A stretch of DNA of 64,000 nt, taken from Bradyrhizobium sp. CB2312 (lineage in GTDB: Bacteria > Pseudomonadota > Alphaproteobacteria > Rhizobiales > Xanthobacteraceae). A model generated the notes under the pieces. It was given only the letters and a program-made list of their open reading frames with translations. It had not been told where the DNA came from and ran no database searches. Below, piece after piece: positions 44,092-52,596 of the stretch. The stretch spans positions 6,841,501 to 6,905,500 of the forward strand of contig NZ_CP121668.1 in NCBI RefSeq assembly GCF_029714425.1. The letters run 5' to 3'. A program made the translations under genes and the position numbers. Every line of letters starts with the position of its first letter. Position 1 is the stretch's first letter.

Positions 44092-45446
44092 GAGCAACCG
44101 CACCCCGCAGCTCCAGCCTTCTTGGCCGATTCATCAGCGGCACAACAGGCTGACGACTCCTCCTTCGCCGGGCCGCCGCAGCAACCCGTCGCGCTGGCTG
44201 TTTCGACACCGCCGCGCGTACAGACGCCGGTCTCCGGCAGCACAAGCTCGACCCTTGTCGCGGCTTCCTTGTCGCCAGCAAGCTCCGCCGCAATCGAGCG
44301 GACCTGCTCGTAGCCTGTCATCATCAGGAAGGTCGGCGCTCGGCCATAAGACTTCATGCCAGCCAGGTAGAAACCTGGCTCGTCATGGGAGAGTTCGCGC
44401 GCGCCGTGCGGCCGCACAGTGCCGCAGCTATGCTCGTTGGGGTCGATGAGCGGCGCGAGGGCGACCGGCGCCTCGATGGCCGGGTCGAGCCGCAGGCGCA
44501 GTTCGGAAAGAAACGACAAGTCGGGACGGAAGCCCGTCGATACGATCAGCTCGTCCGCGACCACGCTGCGGCCACCGCAACAGGAGCCGGCCGCGATCTT
44601 GAGGCGACCTTCGGAGTCCGAGAGATGCGTGACGCCGAACTCTGTTTCGACCTTGATCCTGCCGGCGGCAACAAGTGCAGCGAAGGCGCTGCCAAGCTCG
44701 CCGCGCGCAGCGAGCTTGTCATTTCGACCACCACCGAAGGCCTTTGCGGGATCGGCGCCGCGCAGAAGCCAGAGGGCCTGCGTACCCGGCACTTCGTCGG
44801 CGAGATGAACGAGATCGATCAATGTGCCCACCGCCGAATGACCCGCGCCCAGGACAGCAACGGTCTTGCCGGCATATCGGGAGCGGCCCGCTCCCCGGAC
44901 GTCCGGCATGCCATAGGCGATGCGGTCGCCGCGCTCGGGCTCGCCGATCGCGGGCAAGCCGTTGCGGCCGGCGGGATTGGGGGAGAACCATGTGCCTGAG
45001 GTGTCGATGACGGCGTCGGCACGCAGAACTTCGGGGCCCTTGCCGTTCTGGTAGCGGATTTCGAAAGGCGCCTGCGCTCTGCCCCTGGTCTTCGCCTTGT
45101 CGAAGCCGACGCGGCTGATGGCGGTGACGCGGCTGGAGGTCCGGATCGCCTCACGCAGCGGCGTTCGCGTTGCGAGTGGCGCGAGGTATCGGTCAAGCAG
45201 CTCGCCGCCGGTCGGATAGGACTGAGGGTCCGGCGAATTCCATCCCGTCGGGGCCAGCGTGCGCGCAGCGGCCTTGTCGACGTTGTACGCCCACGGCGAG
45301 AACAGCTGGACATGTTGCCACTGACGGACCGCGTGCCCCACTTCCGGGCCAGCCTCCAAAACGATGGGTGACATGCCGCGCTCCAGCACGTGCGCGGCCG
45401 CTGCGAGGCCGACAGGCCCTGCCCCGATGATGGCTACCGTCGTCAT
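44088..45446 (-). CDS. FAD/NAD(P)-binding flavoprotein with a cysteine-rich C-terminal tail, arsenic-associated
   Basis: A 452-residue flavin monooxygenase-like oxidoreductase. It has an FAD dinucleotide fold (VAIIGAGPVGLAAAAHVLER), a second fold (KTVAVLGAGHSAVGTLIDL) and a C-terminal FAD segment (DELIVSTGFRPD). A central CCGG (GSCCGG) and the last 50 residues are Cys-rich: TGVCTRGG, GCCGGPAK, SACCAADE and GCGCS at the terminus, which suggests binding of a thiophilic metalloid. It follows arsR1 after 48 bases and overlaps the MFS gene by four. It is not clearly ArsO, and the reaction is unknown. Confidence 0.82.
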   Translation of the reverse strand: MTTVAIIGAGPVGLAAAAHVLERGMSPIVLEAGPEVGHAVRQWQHVQLFSPWAYNVDKAAARTLAPTGWNSPDPQSYPTGGELLDRYLAPLATRTPLREAIRTSSRVTAISRVGFDKAKTRGRAQAPFEIRYQNGKGPEVLRADAVIDTSGTWFSPNPAGRNGLPAIGEPERGDRIAYGMPDVRGAGRSRYAGKTVAVLGAGHSAVGTLIDLVHLADEVPGTQALWLLRGADPAKAFGGGRNDKLAARGELGSAFAALVAAGRIKVETEFGVTHLSDSEGRLKIAAGSCCGGRSVVADELIVSTGFRPDLSFLSELRLRLDPAIEAPVALAPLIDPNEHSCGTVRPHGARELSHDEPGFYLAGMKSYGRAPTFLMMTGYEQVRSIAAELAGDKEAATRVELVLPETGVCTRGGVETASATGCCGGPAKEESSACCAADESAKKAGAAGCGCS

Positions 45447-45462
45447 TTCGTTACTCCCATCA

Positions 45463-45478
45463 TTCTAGAATCATCGAA
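45463..45478. promoter_or_regulatory. Candidate ArsR operator in front of the flavoprotein gene
   Basis: TTCTAGAATCATCGAA matches 14 of 16 bases of the site at 45854-45869, in the same orientation. It contains the palindrome ATTCTAGAAT and lies between the arsR1 stop and the flavoprotein ATG (45446), 17 bases upstream of it. It may give the flavoprotein-MFS-MFS genes their own ArsR-controlled promoter. Confidence 0.55.
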
Positions 45479-45494
45479 TAAGCCAGCAAAAAAA

Positions 45495-45812
45495 TCAGGC
45501 CGCCGATTGAGCGCCCGTGCATCCGACTTCGTCCGCACAGCACTCCGCCGCCAGGAAATCCACCAGCCCCCGCATCGCGTCGAAGTTTGCGTGACAAACG
45601 AGGGTCGTGGATTCGCGGACCTGGCTGACGAGCCCGACCGCGACCAGAGACTTGATGTGGTGAGACAGCGTCGATGCCGGGATTTTCAGCTTCTCCTGCA
45701 AGCGACCGACGGGCATGCCCGAATGCCCGGCCCGGACCAGGGCGCGATAGATCTGAAGCCGGGTCTGATTACCCAGGGCTTCCAAACGTGCTGCTGCGTC
45801 GGCGATCTTCAT
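45495..45812 (-). CDS. arsR: ArsR-family repressor 1
   Basis: A 105-residue winged-helix repressor starting at ATG 45812 (MKIADAAARLEALGNQTRLQ). The HTH is LQEKLKIPASTLSHHIKSLV, followed by the wing (QVRESTTLVCHANFD). Cys residues cluster at the C-terminus (AECCADEVGC), a likely metalloid-binding site; a Cys in the wing strand could add a ligand. It is transcribed divergently from the second ArsR gene and heads the flavoprotein-MFS-MFS arm. Confidence 0.92.
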   Translation of the reverse strand: MKIADAAARLEALGNQTRLQIYRALVRAGHSGMPVGRLQEKLKIPASTLSHHIKSLVAVGLVSQVRESTTLVCHANFDAMRGLVDFLAAECCADEVGCTGAQSAA

Positions 45813-45853
45813 GCCTCCACAATGCACCCGATCGCCCGCGCCGTCAACCGTGT

Positions 45854-45869
45854 TTCTAGAATATTCGAA
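45854..45869. promoter_or_regulatory. Candidate ArsR operator in the divergent arsR1-arsR2 region
   Basis: TTCTAGAATATTCGAA lies 42 bases before arsR1 and 70 bases before arsR2. It shares 14 of 16 bases with 45463-45478. A separate inverted repeat, TCCATA-N10-TATGGA, covers the arsR2 start codon (about 45922-45943) and could be a site for one of the two repressors. Confidence 0.6.
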
Positions 45870-45938
45870 ATAACAGCCTGTGCAGGCACTTCGGATTTCA
45901 GATTGACGGACCCCAAATATTTCCATAACTCTGGATAT

Positions 45939-46301
45939 ATGGAAACTGAAGAGGCCGTGCTGGCGCTTGCCGCCCTGTCCCAGTCGACCCGTCTGGAGGC
46001 CTTCCGGACGCTGGTCAGGCACGAGCCCGACGGCCTTCCGGCCGGCGACCTTGCCCGGCAGCTGGAAGTCCCGCCGAACACGCTGTCGGCCCATCTGTCG
46101 ATCCTGACGCGCGCGCGCCTCGTCACCTCCGAGCGCCGCAGCCGCTCGATCATCTACCGCGCCAACCTCGCCGAATTCCGCGATGTCGCGGTTTTCCTGC
46201 TGCGGGATTGCTGCGGCGGACGGCCGGAGGTCTGCGAGCCGGTGGTCGACAGCCTGCAAGCCTGCTGCTCTCCAAAGCGAAAGGGGAAAGCCCGTGTCTG
46301 A
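45939..46301 (+). CDS. arsR: ArsR-family repressor 2
   Basis: A 120-residue repressor starting at ATG 45939 ([20 protein letters not shown]). The HTH is [20 protein letters not shown] with wing [15 protein letters not shown]. The C-terminal part has Cys pairs ([14 protein letters not shown] and [10 protein letters not shown]) that may bind As(III). It heads the arm with the deleted arsenate reductase, aqpS and arsC. Its stop overlaps the next GTG start. It is clearly a different subtype from repressor 1. Confidence 0.92.
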   Translation: METEEAVLALAALSQSTRLEAFRTLVRHEPDGLPAGDLARQLEVPPNTLSAHLSILTRARLVTSERRSRSIIYRANLAEFRDVAVFLLRDCCGGRPEVCEPVVDSLQACCSPKRKGKARV

Positions 46302-46536
46302 TCGGATGTACAATGTGCTGTTCCTGTGCACCGGCAATTCGGCGCGCTCGATCCTCGCCGAGTCAATCCTTCGCAAGGACGGCGCCGGCCGCTTCCAGTC
46401 ATTCTCCGCCGGCAGCGCCCCGAAGGGCCTGGTCCACCTCCCGCTGAGGAGCATCGACGAGCTCACGCTCGGCACCAAACTGCGCGAGATCGGCCGTGCC
46501 GATGGCGCGACAAATCCGACGCCGAAGGCCGGCTGA
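46294..46536 (+). pseudogene. Low-molecular-weight phosphatase-type arsenate reductase, internally deleted
   Basis: The frame starts at GTG 46294 (alternative ATG 46306) and gives 80 residues. The first half has the phosphate-binding loop [13 protein letters not shown] (Cys12 to Arg18) and FSAGSAPKG. The sequence then jumps to [20 protein letters not shown], which in family members is the C-terminal helix near residues 145-165. About 90 residues are missing, including the general-acid Asp, so the product should be inactive. The deletion keeps the frame. The stop overlaps aqpS by one base. Confidence 0.75.
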
Positions 46537-47237
46537 TGGACAATTTCGATCTTCCGCGGCGCCTCGCGGCCGAAGCGCTCGGCACCGGCATTCTCGTCGC
46601 GACCGTCGTCGGCTCCGGCATCATGGCCGAGACGCTGACCAAGGACGTCGCGCTTGCGCTGCTCTGCAACACCCTGCCGACCGGCGCCATCCTGGTTGTC
46701 CTGATCACCGTGCTCGGTCGGATCTCCGGCGCGCATTTCAATCCGGCGGTGACGCTGGTCTTCACCGGCAAGCGCGAGCTGCCGGTCAACGAGGCCGTGC
46801 TCTACATCATCGCACAGATCGTCGGCGGCGCGATCGGAACGATCGCGGCGCATTTGATGTTCGCGCATCCCCTGATCGACCCGTCCATGAAGGTCCGGAC
46901 CGGCGGAGCGCAATGGTTCGCGGAAGCCGTCGCGGCGTTCGGACTGATTGCCACCATCCTCGCCGGCATCCGCTTCCAGCGCACGGCCGTTCCCTGGCTG
47001 GTCGGCCTCTACATCACGGCCGCCTATTGGTTCACGGCATCGACATCGTTTGCAAATCCGGCGGTCGCGATTGCGCGCTCGCTGACGAACACCTTTTCCG
47101 GCATTCGGCCGGCCGACCTTCCCGGCTTCATCGTCGCGGAGCTGTCCGGGGCCATTGCAGGCATGCTGCTGATGAACTGGCTGCTCGGGCGCGCCGAGGC
47201 GCGCGGCCCGATTGCCATCGCGGAGACCCGATCATGA
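46536..47237 (+). CDS. aqpS: Aquaglyceroporin AqpS, arsenite channel
   Basis: A 233-residue, six-helix MIP channel. The two pore motifs are HFNPAVTLV (Asn69-Ala71) and FANPAVAIA (Asn174-Ala176). Val177 replaces the Arg that follows the second NPA in most aquaporins, as recalled for Sinorhizobium AqpS, which conducts arsenite out after arsenate reduction. ATG 46536 overlaps the previous stop, and the stop overlaps arsC by four bases. Confidence 0.92.
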   Translation: MDNFDLPRRLAAEALGTGILVATVVGSGIMAETLTKDVALALLCNTLPTGAILVVLITVLGRISGAHFNPAVTLVFTGKRELPVNEAVLYIIAQIVGGAIGTIAAHLMFAHPLIDPSMKVRTGGAQWFAEAVAAFGLIATILAGIRFQRTAVPWLVGLYITAAYWFTASTSFANPAVAIARSLTNTFSGIRPADLPGFIVAELSGAIAGMLLMNWLLGRAEARGPIAIAETRS

Positions 47238-47635
47238 GCGTCACGATCTATCACAACCCGGATTGCGGAACCTCGCGCAACACGCTCGCGATGATCCGGC
47301 AGAGCGGTGTCGAGCCCACCGTCATCGAATATCTCAAGACGCCGCCGTCCCGCGATACGCTCAAACAGCTGATCGCAGCGATGGGCGTTCCGGTCCGCGC
47401 ATTGCTGCGCGAGAAGGGCACCCCCTACAAGGAGCTCGGCCTTGCGGACCTCAAATGGACAGACGACGAGCTGCTCGACTTCATGATGGCACATCCCATT
47501 CTCATCAACCGTCCGATCGTGGTGACGGCGAAGGGCACGCGATTGTGCCGGCCTTCGGAAGCCGTCATCGACCTGTTGGACCATCCTGTCGGCAGGTTCG
47601 TGAAGGAGGACGGCGAGGTGGTCGAGGCCAAATAG
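47234..47635 (+). CDS. arsC: Arsenate reductase ArsC, glutaredoxin-dependent type
   Basis: A 133-residue reductase with the active-site segment IYHNPDCGTSRNTLAMI (Cys11) and Arg-containing LINRPIVVTAKGTRLCRP near residue 95. It converts As(V) to As(III) with glutathione and glutaredoxin. Paired with AqpS downhill efflux, as in Sinorhizobium. It is intact, so it can replace the deleted phosphatase-type reductase upstream. Last gene of the arm. Confidence 0.94.
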   Translation: MSVTIYHNPDCGTSRNTLAMIRQSGVEPTVIEYLKTPPSRDTLKQLIAAMGVPVRALLREKGTPYKELGLADLKWTDDELLDFMMAHPILINRPIVVTAKGTRLCRPSEAVIDLLDHPVGRFVKEDGEVVEAK

Positions 47636-47715
47636 GTTCGGATCGCTCCTCTGCACCTGAACATTTGTCTGCAATCCGACGCCGACCTGCCAGCCCTCGT
47701 CGTTCCTTCCCCGCA

Positions 47716-48660
47716 TCAGTTCTTCGCGCTCGCGGTCTTGTCGAGCGCGGCGCGCAGGCCGCCCGCCAGCTTGACCGCGTCGTCGTTGGCCCAGAAGTGC
47801 ATGAAGAAGAGACGCGGCTGCTCGTCCAGCATGTGACTGTGAAGCGCCGTCACGGCGATGCCGTGCGAGCGCAGCGCCGTGATCACGGGATTGACCTCGT
47901 CGCCGGCCAGCACGAAGTCGCCGGTGATCGCGGCCTTGCCGCCGCCGGTCGGCTGGAAGTTGATGCCGGTTGCGAGACCCAGCGGCGCGGCGGGGCTGAG
48001 CTGCATGCCTTCTTCCGTGACCGGATCGCGACGGGGAACGTTGAACTGGTAGACGCCGCCATTGGCCTGGCCCTTGACGCCGATGATCTGGTCGAGCTGC
48101 GCCGTGTCGAGATCGACGGCGGGCGGAGGAGCCGCTGGAGGCGGTAGCGACAGCGGCGTCTTGCTTTCGGCGAGCGCGTCTTTCAGGGCGGCCGCGATCT
48201 TGAGGGCATCGCCGTGCCCGGCCACGTGCATATAGAACGTCGCCGGGCTCGCGCCGAGCAGATGGTTATGAACGGCCGTGATCGCGAGCCCGTTTCCGAT
48301 CATCTTCAGCATCACCGGATTGATCTCGGATTCGAGCAGCACGAGATCACCCATCGCCATGACGCCGCCATGCGCGGGCTTGAACGCGACCCAGCCGCCG
48401 AGCGCCAGCGCGGGCTTGATGGTTACGCCATCGAGCGTCACTGCAAGATCGGTGCGCGGGAAGCCGTAGCGATGCACATCGCTGGTGACAGCCGCCTTGC
48501 GGCCGAGCGCTTCATCGACCTTCTGCCAGTCGACGTCCTGCGCATGAGCCGCCGCGATGAAGCAGGCGGCGATGCCGATCAGCGCAGCGCAGGCGCTGGC
48601 GCGCCGTGCCACATTGGTAAGCCGAGAGGATTTGCCGGATGAGATCGTAAAAAATGACAT
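47716..48660 (-). CDS. DUF1259 (LppY/LpqO) domain protein, secreted
   Basis: A 314-residue protein with a signal peptide (ASACAALIGIAACFIAAAHA, end near AHA-Q) and two tandem copies of the domain. Each copy has a His motif, ITAVHNHLLGASPATFYMHV and VTALHSHMLDEQPRLFFMHF, which could bind a metal. A Pro-rich linker (PLSLPPPAAPPPAVD) joins them. Function unknown. It converges on arsC and is divergent from the broken Cj0069-type gene; the 276-base region between shows no other feature. Confidence 0.85.
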   Translation of the reverse strand: MSFFTISSGKSSRLTNVARRASACAALIGIAACFIAAAHAQDVDWQKVDEALGRKAAVTSDVHRYGFPRTDLAVTLDGVTIKPALALGGWVAFKPAHGGVMAMGDLVLLESEINPVMLKMIGNGLAITAVHNHLLGASPATFYMHVAGHGDALKIAAALKDALAESKTPLSLPPPAAPPPAVDLDTAQLDQIIGVKGQANGGVYQFNVPRRDPVTEEGMQLSPAAPLGLATGINFQPTGGGKAAITGDFVLAGDEVNPVITALRSHGIAVTALHSHMLDEQPRLFFMHFWANDDAVKLAGGLRAALDKTASAKN

Positions 48661-48936
48661 GCTACGCCCCTACTGAACATCAGGACGCGATGCTTGGGCA
48701 TGTCGCCTCACGGGGAGATCGCACATCCCCGATGCCTTAACGTAGAAACCCGGACCGCAGGGCTGTCAACCGGAGCATCCCGCAAAACCGCCGGATGCGC
48801 GTCACGAAGAATTCACCACCCGGATGGAACCGACGCTCTCTTGAAATCCAGCGAGCAATTCTGTGGGGACGATGCAGACTCCCCGTGAGACCTCGGTCCA
48901 AGCTCTGCGCAGCACGCAAATTCGTGGAGCTTGCGC

Positions 48937-50016
48937 ATGGACACCGAACAACACTTCTCTCCCCGTCAAACCGTCGCCATCCTCTCCCGCGGAGACGCTG
49001 CCGCGCGTCGCGACACGACAGCGCAGAACAGCCGCTTCGTTCGCGTCTTCGAGGCCCTCGCCGCGCTCGGCATCGAAGCGCATCCGGTGATCTACGACGA
49101 GGCCTTCACCGACGCGGTCCGCGATCAATTGCTCGCCGCCCGTGGCGTGCTGGTCTGGGTTGATCCGATCCATCAGGGCAAGACGCGCGCCGGGCTCGAC
49201 GCCCTGCTACGCGACGTCGCAGCGCAAGGGCCGTGGGTGAGCGCGCATCCCGAAATCATCCTCAAGATGGGCGTCAAGGAGGTGCTCTACAGGACGCGTC
49301 ATCTCGGCTGGGGCGCCGACACGCATCGCTATGACACCGCCGCAAGTTTCCGCGCCGAATTTCCGGCGCGCCTTCGGACCGATGGCCCGCGCGTGCTGAA
49401 GCAGAACCGCGGCAATGGCGGCCAAGGCGTCTGGAAGGTGGAGGCGTTGCCCGGCACTTAAGACATAATGCGCGTGCTCCATGCGCAGCGCGGCAGCATG
49501 CCCGAGGACATGCCGCTCGATGCCCTCTTCGCGCGATGCGAGCCGTATTTCGGCTGGGGCGGCGGCATCATCGACCAGGCGTTTCAACCCCGCCTGCCCG
49601 ACGGCATGATCCGCTGCTACATGAGCGGCGCCAGGGTCGCAGGCTTTGGGCATCAGAAGATCAAGGCCCTGATCCCGCCGCCGCCGGAAGGCCCTGACTC
49701 GCCCGACGCGCAGCCGGGCCCGCGGATCATGCATGGACCCGACGCTCCGGAATTCCAGGCGCTGCGGCGCGCGATGGAGGATGAACGGACGCCGCAGATG
49801 ATGGCGACGCTCGGCATCGATGAGAGCTCGCTGCCGGTGATCTGGGACGCGGACTTCCTGTACGGACCGCGCGATGCGACAGGCGCCGATACTTACGTGC
49901 TCTGCGAGATCAACGCGAGCTCCTGCTTTGCAATCCCCGACGAGGCACCGGCCGCGATCGCGCGGACGGTGAGGGATCGCCTTTTGCTGAATCAAAAAGC
50001 TGGCTCCGGCAGATAG
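48937..50016 (+). pseudogene. Cj0069-family protein, interrupted by an in-frame stop
   Basis: Start ATG 48937 (MDTEQHFSPRQTVAIL), with GGAG upstream. The first part (174 residues) ends at TAA 49459-49461 right after GGQGVWKVEALPGT. The same frame resumes with DIMRVLHAQRGSMPEDMPLD and continues to 50016 (PVIWDADFLYGP, YVLCEINASSCF). The two parts together make a full-length family member of about 359 residues with an ATP-grasp-like core. Either a nonsense mutation, a base-call error, or restart at ATG 49468. Confidence 0.75.
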
Positions 50017-50052
50017 AGACCGTGGCGGGCGCGCGCCCTGCAAGGCGCTCGC

Positions 50053-50880
50053 TCAATGCCCTCCGCACCGGCAGCGCTCGTAATCGGCGGGATCGTGGCT
50101 GTTGACGATCCTCACGCGGTCGCCATGGCTCAGCTTCAGCGCGCGCAGCCGGTCCTGGTTTGCGATCCGCAGCTTGCGGTCCATGTCGCCCTTGCGCTGG
50201 AAATAGCCGAGCATCAACGGCACGCGCGGCGATGCGTCGAGCTGGGCGTGATGGAAATAGCTGTCGCCGGCATGCAGCAGCCAATTGTCGCCCGAGCGCA
50301 CTGCAATCCCGCAATGGCCGAGCGTGTGGCCGGCGAGCGGGATCATCAGCACGTCCGCGTCCTTGTCGCCGAGCGCGCGCACGCCCTTGAAGCCGAACCA
50401 GTCCTCGCCGGCTTCGTCGTAGAACGCCCAGCGCGGACCATGACTCCACTGCCCCATGACATAGCGCCCTTGCGGCGGCGCCGGTTGGCGCAGCACCGCC
50501 ATGTCGTATTCGGTACGGTGGACGTGGATGGCAGCATGGGGAAAGTCGGGCACGCCGCCGGCGTGATCGCGGTCGAGATGCGTCAACAGCACGTGGCGCA
50601 CGTCGCCTGGCGAATAGCCGAACGCCTTCACCTGCTGCACCGCCGTCTCCGCCGGATCGAGCTTGGGCGTGGTCTGCCGCAGCCATCGCCGCCCCAGCCG
50701 GGCGGGTGCGGCGATATCGCCAAGGCCGATGCCGGTATCGACCAGAGCGAGCCCGTCATTGGTCTCGACCAGTAGGCAATGGCAGACCAGACGCGCACGC
50801 TGGAACAGGCTGCCGGTGCCGTTCACGAGGCGACGGCCGACCGGGCACATCGTGCCGGTGTTGAGATGGTGGATTTTCAT
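50053..50880 (-). CDS. Metallo-beta-lactamase-fold hydrolase, N-acyl homoserine lactonase-like
   Basis: A 275-residue hydrolase with the metal-binding motif LTHLDRDHAGG and further ligands in GHTLGHCG and LHAGDSYFH. It starts MKIHHLNTGTMCPVGRRLVN, and the overall form resembles AttM/AiiA-type lactonases, which open acyl-homoserine lactones. The C-terminus is Cys/His-rich (CRCGGH). Quorum quenching is an inference by family only. Divergent from a LysR regulator 94 bases away, which probably controls it. Confidence 0.85.
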   Translation of the reverse strand: MKIHHLNTGTMCPVGRRLVNGTGSLFQRARLVCHCLLVETNDGLALVDTGIGLGDIAAPARLGRRWLRQTTPKLDPAETAVQQVKAFGYSPGDVRHVLLTHLDRDHAGGVPDFPHAAIHVHRTEYDMAVLRQPAPPQGRYVMGQWSHGPRWAFYDEAGEDWFGFKGVRALGDKDADVLMIPLAGHTLGHCGIAVRSGDNWLLHAGDSYFHHAQLDASPRVPLMLGYFQRKGDMDRKLRIANQDRLRALKLSHGDRVRIVNSHDPADYERCRCGGH

Positions 50881-50974
50881 GGATGACCCTCGCCTGTTGT
50901 GACAGGCGCGTTCTTGCCACCACGTAATCCATAGGTAAAATATCGAATATTGATGCTATCTCTAGGCCAATCCT

Positions 50975-51868
50975 ATGGATATCCGCGAGCTTCGCTACTT
51001 CGCCGCCGTCTATCGCGAGCGCAACCTGACCGCGGCGGCGCGCGCCTGCTTCGTGTCGCAGCCGTCGATCTCGACCGCGATCACGAATCTGGAGGCCGAG
51101 CTCGGCACCACCCTGTTCATCCGGCACAAGAAGGGCGTCGCGCCGACCGCCTCGGCGGAGCAGTTTCACGTCCTCGCGCGCCGCATCATCGACGAGGCCG
51201 ATGCCGCGCGCAGCCTGTTCAAGAAACCTGCGTCAAGGACTACGGTGACGCTGGGCCTGATGCGCACGCTTGACGTGCCCCGGACGATCGCACTGCTGAA
51301 GCCGCTGACGGCGCGCAGCGACATCGCTCTTCGTCTCGTCGGCAGCGACGAGCGCGCCGACGCGCGGATCATCGCGAAGAGCATGCTGCGCGCTGACGAG
51401 CATTTCGTGTCGCTGTGGAGCGAGCGCTATGTCGCGGCCCTGCCGCCGTCGCATCCGCTGACGCTGAAGGACAAGCTCCGTGCCGCCGATCTCGCCGACG
51501 TCCCCCTGATCGACCGCTGCCATTGCGAGCAGAGCGCATTCTTCGGCCGCAATGCGCAGCGGCGCCAGACCGCGGCAATCGCGCAGTCGGAAGACTGGGC
51601 GATGGCGCTGGTCGCGGCCGGCGTCGGCATCGCCATCGTCCCGGAAGGGGTGGCACGCGGCAATCCTGATGTCGCCGTGCGCGAGATCGAGGTCAAGGTG
51701 AAGCGCGAGGTCGGCCTCGCCTATCGCGCATCGGCCCCGCTGTCGGACGCGCTGAAGGAGTTTGTGGGGAAGCTGCAGAAGCTGCGGCGAAAGCCTGATC
51801 GGACGGGCGCGCGCAATGCGCCTAGCCCTTCACCACGACCGCGCGGCCGTAAGGCGGCTGGCTCATGA
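50975..51868 (+). CDS. LysR-family transcriptional regulator
   Basis: A 297-residue regulator. The N-terminal HTH covers residues 1-60 (MDIRELRYFAAVYRERNLTA, QPSISTAITNLEAELGTTLF) and the substrate-binding domain follows. The C-terminal extension is Pro/Arg-rich. It is divergent from the lactonase-like gene, the usual LysR layout. Its 3' end overlaps the opposite lipoprotein gene by 47 bases, so the last 15 residues are read on both strands. Confidence 0.92.
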   Translation: MDIRELRYFAAVYRERNLTAAARACFVSQPSISTAITNLEAELGTTLFIRHKKGVAPTASAEQFHVLARRIIDEADAARSLFKKPASRTTVTLGLMRTLDVPRTIALLKPLTARSDIALRLVGSDERADARIIAKSMLRADEHFVSLWSERYVAALPPSHPLTLKDKLRAADLADVPLIDRCHCEQSAFFGRNAQRRQTAAIAQSEDWAMALVAAGVGIAIVPEGVARGNPDVAVREIEVKVKREVGLAYRASAPLSDALKEFVGKLQKLRRKPDRTGARNAPSPSPRPRGRKAAGS

Positions 51869-52583
51869 CCGGCGGGTTGGCGGTCTGGGCGGCGAGCTCG
51901 CCGATCAGACGGTCGGCATCGGCGGCCATGCCGTCGGGCGCCTGGATCACCAGCCGCTCCAGCGCCCAACGATAGGACGAGACGCGCTGCTCCAGGCACT
52001 GCTGCACCCATTGCACGATCAGCGAGTTCTCCTGCATGCGCGCGACCGCATCGTCCCTCTCCCGCGGCGAGAGCGCGGAGACGCGCGGCATGGTGGCATC
52101 GCGCTTCCTGTCGAGGTCGATGACGCGGATCGCGGAGGCGAAGAACGGCTCGAAGCGGGTGATGTCGTTGCGGACGTCCTCGATCAGCTGCGCATAGCGC
52201 GAGGAGTGCGAGCGGTGCGGCTCGTCGATCAGCGTGCGACCGTACATGGTGCGGTCGAACACGATCTTCTGGCGCCAGGGCGAGGGCAGCGGCTTGTAGT
52301 CGCCGAACACGCTTTTCCACGCCGGGCGCGACAGCGGCGGCTCGATCATGGGATAGGCGAGATCGCGAAGCTGGCGTTCCTCGTCGGTGAGCTGGAATTG
52401 CGAAGCGTTCAGGCCGACGCTGCCGGTGGCCTCGACGCCGAGCCAGCGATGCATGTCGTCGCTGCGCATGTCGGCGCGGGTGCGGCCGAAATCGCCGCCG
52501 CTGCAGGCGGCGAGGCTCGCGCCGACGCCTGCGAGCAGGATGGGCAATAGGACTTTGCGGATCTGACGGGGGGCTTCCGGCAT
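51822..52583 (-). CDS. Putative lipoprotein of unknown function
   Basis: A 253-residue protein starting at ATG 52583. A signal peptide with lipobox LAAC (residues about 24-27) indicates a lipid-anchored envelope protein. The mature part is polar, with LTDEERQLRDLAYPMIEPPL and a helical C-terminal half (QENSLIVQWVQQCLEQRVSS). No family is recognised. It follows the 62-residue gene by 13 bases, and its end overlaps the LysR gene. Confidence 0.75.
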   Translation of the reverse strand: MPEAPRQIRKVLLPILLAGVGASLAACSGGDFGRTRADMRSDDMHRWLGVEATGSVGLNASQFQLTDEERQLRDLAYPMIEPPLSRPAWKSVFGDYKPLPSPWRQKIVFDRTMYGRTLIDEPHRSHSSRYAQLIEDVRNDITRFEPFFASAIRVIDLDRKRDATMPRVSALSPRERDDAVARMQENSLIVQWVQQCLEQRVSSYRWALERLVIQAPDGMAADADRLIGELAAQTANPPVMSQPPYGRAVVVKG

Positions 52584-52596
52584 TGCAACAGCCGGA

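Noticed and set aside
45390..45938. Upstream extension of the second arsR frame
   Set aside because: It runs antisense through arsR1 and the divergent promoter; the family start is at 45939.
48694..48888. Small frames in the 276-base gap before the Cj0069-type gene
   Set aside because: No ribosome binding site and no similarity; the region is better explained as divergent promoters.
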